Below are positions 6,889 to 14,404 of a DNA stretch of 21,356 nt, piece by piece. The position numbers and the translations under genes are program-made. Position 1 is the first letter of the stretch. Each line of letters begins with the position of its first letter. The notes under the pieces are model-generated. The model worked only from the letters and a program-made list of their open reading frames with translations, searched no databases and was not told the DNA's origin. The DNA is taken from the NCBI GenBank assembly GCA_050014415.1, contig JBEKDJ010000050.1:1-21356 (forward strand), read 5' to 3'. This DNA is from JBEKDJ01 sp050014415 (GTDB lineage Bacteria; Desulfobacterota; BSN033; UBA1163).

Positions 6889-8301
6889 ATGGAAAAAAAA
6901 TTTTTTGCGATGGAAACAATCTTCAACCCAAAGTCCGTTGCCGTCATTGGAGCATCGGATAACCCTGAAAAATTGGGGTTTCATGTTATGAAAAGTTTGA
7001 CTCAGGGAGGATATCCCGGCAGAATCTTCCCGATCAATCCTGGAAAGCATGAAATCCTGGGTATAAAGGCTTATCCATCCCTTCTTCATGTCCCAGAACA
7101 AGTCGATCTATCCATCGTTGTTCTTCCAGCCGAACTTGTGCCCAGAACTATCAAAGAATGTGAAGAAAAGGGGGTTCATGGAATGGTTCTCATTACTGCT
7201 GGTTTCAAAGAAATTGAAGATAAAAGAGGGGAGCAACTCCAGAAAGAAATCATGGAACTTGCAAACAAATTCGAGATCAAGATCATCGGTCCAAATACGT
7301 TTGGGATTATAAACCTGCGTAGACCTTTGAATGCATCTTTTACGCCGGAATTTGCTTGTGTGAGGGCGGGTGGGATCAGTCTTGTCAGCCAGAGCGGTGG
7401 GGTAGCTCACCTAATGGCTTTTCTGGCTATTGAAAGCCATGTTGGATTCAGTAAGATCATTGGATTAGGGAACCGCTGCAATGTCGATTTTGCGGAAATG
7501 GTTGAATTTCTGATCGAAGATCCTGAAACTGAAGTCATTGCCATGTACATTGAAGGAGTTGATTATCCGAGAAAATTGACTGAGGTAGCTAAAAGAGCAA
7601 GGGGGATAAAACCGATCATCGCCTACAAAGCGGGCTGCTCCATTACAAGCGATAAGGCTTCTCAATTTCACACGGGATCCCTTGCAGGAAAACATGAGAT
7701 ATATGAAGGTGCATTCAGGCAAGCAGGGATCCTAACGGTACGAAGCTCGGAAGAGCTTCTCGATACGGCAAAAGCTCTTGCAATGTCTCCAATTCCAAGA
7801 GGAGACAGGGTGGCCGTGCTTTCTGGCCAGGCCGGACCCGGAATGATAGCCTGTGATATATGCGAATTGGAGAGGTTATCTATCCTACCATTTTCCAACG
7901 AAACCCAAAGAAAGGTTGAAGAACTCCTTCCCCCTCTCGCTATCAGGACAAACCCTGTGGATATGGGACCTGCATGGTATGACTCGCATGCAATCAAAGG
8001 AATCGTGGAGGCAGTCCTGGAAGACAAAGAGATCGACGCCATCGTTTTGAGCATTATGTTCGCCTCGGCAAATAAAGCCGCTGCCAGCGCCTTAGCCAAT
8101 CTTCTCTTCCAGACAAGGAAGGATAAGCCAGTGGTATGTTGTTTCTCTGCACCTTTAGGAATTTGGGATGAGGAAATCAAACGACTTGAAGAATCAGGGA
8201 TTCCAAACTATCCCACTCCAGAGAGGGCAGCAAAAACGCTTACCAACCTTGTAAGATTTAATCAGTTGAGACGAAAGGGAGAGATATATGGAAATCGGTG
8301 A
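6889..8301 (+). CDS. ADP-forming acyl-CoA synthetase, alpha (CoA-binding) subunit
   Basis: A 470-aa NDP-forming acetate/acyl-CoA ligase alpha subunit. With the beta subunit it converts acyl-CoA, ADP and phosphate to the free acid, ATP and CoA, giving substrate-level ATP in the cytoplasm. Residues about 10-135 form the CoA-binding Rossmann domain (SVAVIGASDNPEKLGFHVMK). Two succinyl-CoA-ligase-like domains follow, with GPN at 134-136 and SLVSQSGGVAH at 164-174. His261 in SQFHTGSLAG is the expected phosphohistidine. The start at 6889 has AGAGGA about 8 nt upstream; an internal ATG at 6910 is possible but less well placed. The frame overlaps the beta gene by 14 bp, implying translational coupling. 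Acyl specificity (acetate or a branched or aromatic acid) is not readable from sequence. Confidence 0.93.
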   Translation: MEKKFFAMETIFNPKSVAVIGASDNPEKLGFHVMKSLTQGGYPGRIFPINPGKHEILGIKAYPSLLHVPEQVDLSIVVLPAELVPRTIKECEEKGVHGMVLITAGFKEIEDKRGEQLQKEIMELANKFEIKIIGPNTFGIINLRRPLNASFTPEFACVRAGGISLVSQSGGVAHLMAFLAIESHVGFSKIIGLGNRCNVDFAEMVEFLIEDPETEVIAMYIEGVDYPRKLTEVAKRARGIKPIIAYKAGCSITSDKASQFHTGSLAGKHEIYEGAFRQAGILTVRSSEELLDTAKALAMSPIPRGDRVAVLSGQAGPGMIACDICELERLSILPFSNETQRKVEELLPPLAIRTNPVDMGPAWYDSHAIKGIVEAVLEDKEIDAIVLSIMFASANKAAASALANLLFQTRKDKPVVCCFSAPLGIWDEEIKRLEESGIPNYPTPERAAKTLTNLVRFNQLRRKGEIYGNR

Positions 8302-8977
8302 CATACTATTGAAAGCCAGAACAGAGGGTAGGAATTCTCTTCTTTATACAGAGGCCCAGAAGCTTCTCGATATTTGGGGAATCCCTGTCGTCCAATCAAA
8401 ACTTGCTTCGGATAAGAATGGGGCCATTCAGTCAGCGCGTACGATCGGGTTTCCCGTTGTAATGAAGATTCTTTCGCCGGATATGGTCCACAAGAGTGAT
8501 GCGGGTGGAGTCATAATAGATTTAAGAACAGAGGAAGAGGTTGCTCGCGCATTCGATCAGATGATGGAGAATTTCGGAAAAATGAAATCAATGATCAAGA
8601 TTGAGGGGCTTGTGATTGAAAAGATGCTTTCCGGATTCGAGGTCATCATAGGCACAACAAAGGATCCTCAGTTTGGCCATGTACTGATGTTCGGGATGGG
8701 CGGAGTCTTTGTAGAACTCTTAAAAGATACTTCATTCAGACTTGTTCCGATTGAGCTGATCGACGCAGAAGAAATGATAAGGGAGCTAAAGGGATATTCC
8801 CTCTTGGAGGGCTGTCGCGGGAAAAGGGGAAATATTGATAGCCTAAGGGATCTTTTGTTCAAAGTATCCAACCTCATCTTCCATTATCCAGAGATCACTG
8901 AGATGGATTTGAACCCGGTCATGATTTCCTTGTCCGGGAGTATTGTAGTTGACGCCAGAATTACTACAGGTGGGTAA
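8288..8977 (+). CDS. ADP-forming acyl-CoA synthetase, beta (ATP-grasp) subunit
   Basis: A 229-aa ATP-grasp protein, the nucleotide-binding partner of the alpha subunit encoded just upstream. The family hallmarks are visible: GFPVVMKILSPDMVHKSDAGGV (residues 54-75, with His68 and the Lys-Ser-Asp loop), GTTKDPQFGHVLMFGMGGVFVE (about 123-144) and the C-terminal EMDLNPVMI. Length fits the stand-alone beta subunit (about 220-240 aa). The start lies inside the end of the alpha gene, with AAAGGGAG about 6 nt upstream. No clear terminator follows. Confidence 0.93.
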   Translation: MEIGDILLKARTEGRNSLLYTEAQKLLDIWGIPVVQSKLASDKNGAIQSARTIGFPVVMKILSPDMVHKSDAGGVIIDLRTEEEVARAFDQMMENFGKMKSMIKIEGLVIEKMLSGFEVIIGTTKDPQFGHVLMFGMGGVFVELLKDTSFRLVPIELIDAEEMIRELKGYSLLEGCRGKRGNIDSLRDLLFKVSNLIFHYPEITEMDLNPVMISLSGSIVVDARITTGG

Positions 8978-9103
8978 TGTTGGATCCACTTACCTTGTCC
9001 CCCTTCATCCGTTCTCTATAGCGGAGGTATTATGGAAAACGGGTCAAAGGGGGGAGTATATTGCCTGTCGATTGGCAGGGGGTGGAAGTTGTTAAATAAT
9101 AAC

Positions 9104-9345
9104 ATTACCATGAGCCAATTCCTTTATCCCTCCCTTCCGGATCACTCGCCTAATCCGCTTCATCTGCTGATAGAACACTTCTATCTTCCCCCTTGCCTTC
9201 TATTAGGTGATTTTCCCTACCTCCACCATCTTCACTAGATGCCACTCCATCTTCATTGGATGCAAGTTCTGTAGCTACCTCTGACTCATGAGCATCTTCT
9301 CCTGTTCCCTGGGGACATTTTAACTTATGCAGTTAATGGGGACAT
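9104..9345 (-). pseudogene. ISNCY-like transposase N-terminus and element end, heavily decayed
   Basis: Read on the minus strand from 9295, one frame gives MLMSQR, then LQNLHPMKMEWHLVKMVEVG, then, after two adjacent stops, QQMKRIRRVIRKGGIKELAHGN. This resembles the N-terminal helix-turn-helix of ISNCY-type transposases (MSQRELxRL...RQxKRIxxxVxxxGxxGLxHGN). Upstream of it, GGGGACAT occurs twice on the plus strand (9311-9318 and 9338-9345), as at the ends of such elements. Three in-frame stops and no C-terminal part remain. The stretches 8978-9103 and 9346-9662 contain nothing recognised; a short open frame at 9032-9238 has no family look. Confidence 0.5.
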
Positions 9346-9662
9346 CTCTACCTTGCTAAAACAGAGGAATAAGAAAACATCTTCAATTCCGTGATGGAAA
9401 ATAAATTTAGCCATGAAGAAGGATGAAGTTGCAATTATTCTCAGTGCATTGGCCTCTCGAGGTCGTATAATCGATGACTGTGAATCCGAAAAGGAATATC
9501 TCTGATCTCATAAAACAAATCGAATTGATAGCATTAAGTTTTTCGGATTTTCTTAGCTTTTTCCATCGCGAGGGAAAAAGATGCTTACGAGGAATACTGA
9601 AATTCCGCCATAAGAAATCAGTCAATAATATCTTTTGAAATCCATAGCTTAGGAAAAAGTCG

Positions 9663-10130
9663 ATGTTTTCAAAAAAAGGCTTGACATCCTCTTTATTTAG
9701 TAATTTAATCCTATATGTACAAAATATATTAGGATATAGGATAAAGCTTACGGATACAATAAGCCGATGGCGTCAAAGGATTAGCCACCTCTGTAAGATT
9801 CGGGGGCGTTTAGAGTATCAGCTCATGAGACCGAAGTCCATGCGGGTGGGTTCAATGGTGAAGCAATACATGTTCTGCGGGAAGGCTTCTTGTGCCTGCC
9901 ATCGAGATCCAAAGAAGAAACATGGTCCCTATTATTATCTCTCCTATAAAGAAAAGGGACAGAGCCACTACAAGTATTTGGGGAAGGCGACGAGTCCAGA
10001 GGTGGAGCGGGCAAGGAACTATCAGGTGTTTCAGCGAGGGATGGCCCAATTGGGCAAGATGCACCGGGAGGTCATTGATCTCTTCTGGAAGATTGGAGAG
10101 ACGAAGATGAAGTGGAGGGATGAAGAGTAA
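9663..10130 (+). CDS. DUF6788-like accessory protein of a two-gene insertion element
   Basis: A 155-codon frame whose conserved part (about residues 50-125) reads SMVKQYMFCGKASCACHRDP, then HGPYYYLSYKEKGQSHYKYL, a small Cys-x4-Cys-x-Cys knuckle followed by a beta-rich segment. This arrangement is known from small proteins next to transposases. The next gene overlaps by 11 nt, so the two were an operon. The ATG at 9663 lies upstream of a likely promoter (9681-9709), so the real start is probably later: the next ATG is 9825, but conserved-looking helix upstream of it suggests a non-ATG start. Function unknown, possibly DNA binding in transposition. Confidence 0.5.
   Translation: MFSKKGLTSSLFSNLILYVQNILGYRIKLTDTISRWRQRISHLCKIRGRLEYQLMRPKSMRVGSMVKQYMFCGKASCACHRDPKKKHGPYYYLSYKEKGQSHYKYLGKATSPEVERARNYQVFQRGMAQLGKMHREVIDLFWKIGETKMKWRDEE
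9681..9709 (+). promoter_or_regulatory. Promoter with overlapping inverted repeat
   Basis: TTGACA (9681-9686), 17 bp, TTTAAT (9704-9709). An inverted repeat begins at its downstream edge: ATCCTATAT (9708-9716) and ATATAGGAT (9734-9742), perfect 9-bp arms 17 bp apart. The arrangement suits an operator controlling the two-gene insertion element, possibly bound by its own product. Confidence 0.4.
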
Positions 10131-10890
10131 ATGGCAGTTTTATGAGCGGGCTCAGAAAGAGGTTTATCGGAAGCTTAAGGCCAGGGAGAAACCTGAGGCG
10201 GTCGTGGGGGCAGGCTGGGGATTGTTGGGTCATTTTTTCATTTTCCTTTTAGTCTGGGTTTCTTTGCACGGATCGATTTTCGTCCCAAGCGAGTGAAGCG
10301 AGTCATGATTCCCGTGGTCTTGATGATTTTGACTTACGAGGTAAAGCAGCTGACCGAGATCTCCAGTATGAATCAGTTGGGGGAGCATCTGTTTCGGGAT
10401 ACGGCCTTGCTGAAGATCATCGGATTTACAGCACGTCAGATTCAGGAAGGATTTTGTCAAAGGGGGAAGGGAAAGCGACGAGGTCCGATGTATCGGGACA
10501 CGCTGGCCGATTTTCTTTCGAAGCTTTCCTCCGAGGAGGTGGATTTCATTTTAAGGGAGGCAGTGCGGGTCTTGGTCAAGCACAAGTTGATTCGGGGCAG
10601 GACCTATATTCTGGATGCGACGGATTTGCCAACGACGAAGTGCTACAAGGGGTGTGGGGTAAAGAAAGTGGTTAGGAGGGAATATGACAGCAAAGAGGGC
10701 AAGGAAGTGGAGGTTGTGAAGTATGTGTACGGTTATAAGTTATTAGTTTTGCTGGAGGCGAGGCATAAGATCGTGGTAGCGGCCCAGGTGATCAAGATCA
10801 ACGAGCATGAGAAGAACTTTACCAAGGAGATGATCCAAGAAGCTCTGCGGATCGGGCGGGAAGGGTTGTTGATTACAACGTTGTTTTGAC
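10120..10890 (+). pseudogene. DDE-type transposase, frameshifted and C-terminally truncated
   Basis: Translation starts at the ATG at 10120 (GTGGAGGG directly upstream) with MKSKWQFYERAQKEVYRKLK. A frame shift near 10225-10245 moves the rest into another frame: FFARIDFRPKRVKRVMIPVV onwards. That part holds a helix-rich N-terminal domain (FRDTALLKIIGFTARQIQEG) and the first catalytic Asp in RTYILDATDLPT, followed by VKYVYGYKLLVLLEARHK, as in IS4/IS5-superfamily DDE enzymes. It stops soon after MIQEALRIGREGLL, so the other catalytic residues are lost. The last conserved stretch contains a 25-nt block identical to antisense glcD sequence at 17098-17122. Confidence 0.7.
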
Positions 10891-10899
10891 AGAGTTTTA

Positions 10900-11122
10900 A
10901 GGTTTTATTCTGACCGGAGGCAGAGGGGAAGAGAGAATGATCGGGTTCCTCCCAGATATCTGGTTGATCCATACCTCCCTATGAGCTGACTCATCCCCTT
11001 CGCTCCGTTCTCATTACAAGAACTTCCTCACTACTGCAGGATGATCCGCCCCTTTCACAGGCATTGATACTTTCCCCCTTCGTGGTCGTCACTTATAGGG
11101 TTTTCTCTTCCCATCCCATGAA
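10900..11122 (-). other. Possible leader and first codons of a group II intron maturase (relic)
   Basis: On the minus strand this non-coding stretch (GGGGCGGATCATCCTGCAGT, then GTGAGGAAGTTC and GGAGCGAAGGGGATGAG) reads like the leader commonly found before group II intron reverse-transcriptase genes. It ends in AGGGAGGT and an ATG at 10970-10972 that opens MDQPDIWEEPDHSLFPSASG. After about 22 codons the sequence joins the transposase tail and no reverse transcriptase follows. The identification rests on remembered sequence style, not on a match that could be run. Confidence 0.3.
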
Positions 11123-11791
11123 AGGTTCTCACGTTCCACAAAAGAGCCCAAATCAAGCTCGTGCCAACTGTACGCCGGGTGCCGCTTAGGCAGTACACAG
11201 GTCTCCCCTAAGCTCATCTTGGAGTTAGAACCTAGACCCCAATTTTGACACCATCTGGAGAACGTTTTCGACGCTTCCATTGGTTCGCTTATCGCTCACC
11301 TTCTTGATTCATACCTGACGTATCTCGTACGCCTTTTCCTCAACGCTCACCACCATGGTCTTTAACCACAGCAGCTTGAGGGGGTTTGAGATCTGCACCT
11401 GCATGCCGATTTCAGAGGGACTACCTCCATCTCTTTTGCAGCCTCGTGACGCAAAGGTTCCCACGTTCCACACAAGAGCCTGGATCAAGGTCACGCCACC
11501 TTTATGCCGGACGCTGCCCAGGCAGTAAACAGGTTATCCCCTGGACCCCTCCTGGAGTATCGTAAGTCCCCAGTTTTGACGCCGTCTTTACTTGTTTTCG
11601 ACACCTCATCCGTGGTTCGTTTGCGCTCGTCTCCCTGAGCCTCACCTGACACAGTCTTAGCCATGTCTTTTCCATCAACGCTCACCACATGGGCTCTTTA
11701 CCCATGCAGCCTTGAGGCGGTTTGAAATCTACTCCTGTAACCCTACTTCGAGGAACAAACCCTCATCTCTTGTTCAGCCTCGTGGCACAAT
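11123..11791 (-). repeat. Two tandem degenerate ~332-nt units, probably structured RNA
   Basis: Unit 1 starts at about 11123 and unit 2 at about 11455. Matching landmarks recur in the same order at a spacing of about 332: AGGTTC(T/C)CACGTTCCACA, AGGCAGTA(C/A)ACAGGT, TTTTGAC(A/G)CC, GTTTTCGACNC, CAACGCTCACCAC, (T/C)GCAGC..TTGAGG.GGTTTGA and GCAGCCTCGTG.C. Identity is roughly 70 percent by eye. Differences include indels that are not multiples of three, so the unit is more likely an RNA or repeat than a protein gene, although short open frames occur on the minus strand. Together with the following leader-like stretch it may be the 5' ribozyme part of a group II intron, oddly present twice. No intron domain V or VI was identified. 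Confidence 0.6.
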
Positions 11792-11849
11792 GACATCTTG
11801 TCTTCTTATAGATTGCCAAGTGATATAAACTCTGGGATGCCGGGGTAAA

Positions 11850-12046
11850 TGGAAAGAGTGAATCTGTGTTGCACCTGATGCCTAAGAGCATGGTTTGTAG
11901 ATTAGATCCTCTTTCCATTGCTTTGTTCAGTAACTCGTACGATATCAGAAACCGTCGCGTATAGGAATGAGTTTGTACTTGCAAGGTTGATTCGAACAGA
12001 GCTTTTACTGACCGGATGTTTCTTATGATGGAAAGGGGGGAGTCCT
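11850..12046 (+). ncRNA. Possible IS110 bridge-RNA relic upstream of the transposase
   Basis: The non-coding stretch before the IS110 transposase contains a layered stem-loop: TGGAAAGAG (11850-11858) pairs with CTCTTTCCA (11909-11917); inside it AATCT (11861-11865) pairs with AGATT (11899-11903); innermost ATGC (11878-11881) pairs with GCAT (11888-11891) around a 6-nt loop. IS110 elements encode a bridge RNA with internal target- and donor-binding loops in their left non-coding end, directly upstream of the recombinase. Position and shape fit, but the transposase is dead and exact RNA ends are unknown. Confidence 0.4.
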
Positions 12047-13008
12047 ATGTCAGCACCTGTCCTTGGGATCGACATTGCCAAACAGAGGATTGAGGTGGCC
12101 TTGCTTGTCGGAGGTAAGGTCAAGAACAAAACATTCAAGAACACAACAGAAGGTTTTGATACTCTGGCTTTTTGGCTAAGAAAATTGGGAATTGTGCAGG
12201 TTCAGGCCTATCTAAAAGCGACCGGTAATTATGGGGAAGATTTAGGCATCTATCTACACGAAACCGGTCACCATGTCAGTATTGTCAATCACCGCCCGGA
12301 TCGAAGGATTTGCCCAGAGTGAATTAAGACAGACAAGATTGATGTGGCATTATTGCCCGTTTTTGTCTGGCCATGAACCCAGTAACTTAGATTCCACCTT
12401 CAACGCAAGTCAGGTTCCGACGAGTTCTGGTTAGACGGGCCGATAACATGATCGGCATGCTTACTCAAAAAAAGAATTATAGCTCGGTACGGCACATAAA
12501 TCTGTCATCCCTTTGATTAAAGAACACATGAATTACCTTAACAAGGAAATTAAAAAAGTCAGGAATCAGATTACTGATCTGATTGACCAAAATCCGAATC
12601 TGAGACAAAAGAAGGAGTTGCTGGCTTCTATTCCAGGCCTCGGCAAGGCCACCATCGCTGTTATCCTAGCGGAATGAGATAATTTTGAAAAATTCAACCA
12701 TGTTCGTAAACTGGTCACATTTATGGGACTCGCTCCAAAAGAAACACTATCCGGATTTTCGGTTAAGGGGAAACCAAGGCTATGCGAGGTCGGTCATGTA
12801 CGCCTCAGGAAGGCTCTCTATATGCCAGCACTTGTATCGATTCAATGCAATCTTGTTATGATAGCTTTTTATAACCGCCTAAAGGAAAAAGGTAAAAAAT
12901 GGAAAAGTTTTTGTCTGTGCGATTATGCGGAAACTGGTCCACATTATTTTTGGTATTTTGAAATCCGTCAAAAAATTCGATTCAAATTATAAACCAATTT
13001 TTGCTTGA
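12047..13008 (+). pseudogene. IS110 family transposase, multiply inactivated
   Basis: The N-terminus MSAPVLGIDIAKQRIEVALL has the DEDD (RuvC-like) domain's first Asp. The usual catalytic Glu of the EATG motif is Lys (LKATGNYGE). Frame shifts occur near 12293 and 12335, and stop codons at WIPPSTQ (TAG for Trp) and after AVILAE (TGA). The C-terminal Transposase_20 domain is readable as LLASIPGLGKATIAVILAE, then FEKFNHVRKLVTFMGLAP and GHVRLRKALYMPALVS. An extra A in the A6 run at 12894-12899 shifts the last part; corrected, it ends KKFDSNYKPIFA with TGA at 13006-13008. The start has an AGGGGGGAG ribosome-binding site. It abuts the 3' end of glcF. Confidence 0.85.
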
Positions 13009-13037
13009 CAAGAACGATATCTATTATTCTTCCATCA

Positions 13038-14307
13038 TTATTCAACAAGCTCCAGATAGTGATACACCTTCTGGAGCATCTTATTCTGCAGCAGATTGTC
13101 AATGAGATTCACCATGCCGCCAGGACAGGCCGTGACCACAATGTCTGCCCCCCGTTGATTGAATGCCCGCCATCTTCTTCGCTGCGATCTTCTTCGTGAT
13201 GTCATAATAGTACAGGCTGAAGGAACCACCCATGCCGCAGCAAAGGTCCGCATTTGGCATCTCCATAAACTTCAACCCTTTCAAAGATTTGAGGATTGCC
13301 CGCGGCTGATCTTTGATATTCTGATACCTCACGAGATGGCACGGATCATGCCGTGTTGCCATCTTGCCTTCAAACTCCTTTTTAAGCTTAAATTCTTCAG
13401 GTGGGATTTTGAGCACATCAATGATAAATTCCGTGCTGTCTTTGACCTTCTTTGCAAAATCTGCATACCGCTTTTGTTGATCTTCAGTATCCGGGAGATA
13501 CTTCGCATAGTCTTTTAACGTAGAACTACAGGTTCCGCAAGCCGTCACAATGTAGGCTGCTCCGTCAAATGCCTTTATATTCACATCTGCAAGCATCCTT
13601 CCTGTTTCAAAGTCACCGCTGAAATAGATCGCCGCACCACAACAATTCTGATTCTTGGGAACAACAACCTCAATCCCTCTCTTCGTGAAAAAGTCTATGA
13701 ATTTCAGCCCCAGTTCCGGGTAAACAAAATCAGTGGCACATCCTATGAAGAAACCTATCCTCATCCTAGGCTTTCCACTATTCTGCGGCTTATTGACCGG
13801 TTTCACCATATCACGGAGAAACACCCTAGCCAGTCCAGGTATGTTTCTTCCCTGACCTAATGCCTTCAAGAAATCCGGCATGTGCCGTATCTTTCCCTCT
13901 GTTGTGGTAAACAAAAATTGCAATGTTCTCGCCAGCTTTAAATATCTTCCGAAGGCCTTGCGGTTCGCCATGACCTTCCGGAAAACGAATTTCTTTATGA
14001 AATCGAGACCTTTTTCTCTCACCTGCTGAGCCCTGGCACCTACAACAATGCGGTCGACCTCGGCCTTTGAAAGACAGTTCACAACACAGCGCTTGCAAAG
14101 AAGACACTTTCCAAGAATATTTTTCATCTCGTCAGTAAATTCCTGTTTACCTTCAAGGATCTCCTTAATCAGATAGTTCTTCCCCCTTGCGAGAGAAGTT
14201 TCGATCCGTTCTTCCTGATAGACAGGGCAGTAGGAGCTGCAGTAGCCGCACTTTATGCACTGTTCAGCATATTGTTCTACTTTTTTTAGCTCTTTTAAAT
14301 CGTTCAA
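13038..14307 (-). pseudogene. glcF: GlcF-like (Fe-S)-binding subunit of lactate/glycolate oxidase, one frameshift
   Basis: An iron-sulfur subunit with two [4Fe-4S] ferredoxin motifs (Cys17-x2-20-x2-23-x3-27 and Cys68-x2-71-x2-74-x3-78) and two CCG domains (Cys190, NCCG at 221-224, Cys257/260; then DPCH at 321-324 and LCCG at 355-358). It would pass electrons from the FAD subunit GlcD to the membrane or another acceptor. Coding runs without lesion to codon 386. There a run of six G (13148-13153 on the plus strand as C6) is one base too long, and the uninterrupted frame reads a false tail to 13099. With five G the sequence gives GADIVVTACPGGMVNLIDNL and ends LELVE at 13038. The lesion could be real or a homopolymer sequencing error; if the latter, the gene is intact (about 423 aa). 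Start is TTG at 14307 with AAAGAGGA upstream. Confidence 0.85.
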
Positions 14308-14404
14308 AGGTTAATCCTCTTTCTGTGCTAATCCCAGATCTTTCCTGGGTTCATAATGTTGTTAGTCTCTTATGAATAGGATTGTTGCCAAAATGGTCAT
14401 AAAT

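Noticed and set aside
7668..8180. Minus-strand open frame of 170 codons
   Set aside because: Antisense of the acyl-CoA synthetase alpha gene.
9032..9238. Plus-strand frame of 68 codons after the acyl-CoA synthetase operon
   Set aside because: Overlaps the decayed ISNCY-like N-terminus on the other strand and shows no family features.
11309..11688. Two overlapping minus-strand frames (65 and 61 codons) in the tandem repeat
   Set aside because: They fall in the repeated unit, are not preserved between the two copies, and indels between units are not multiples of three.
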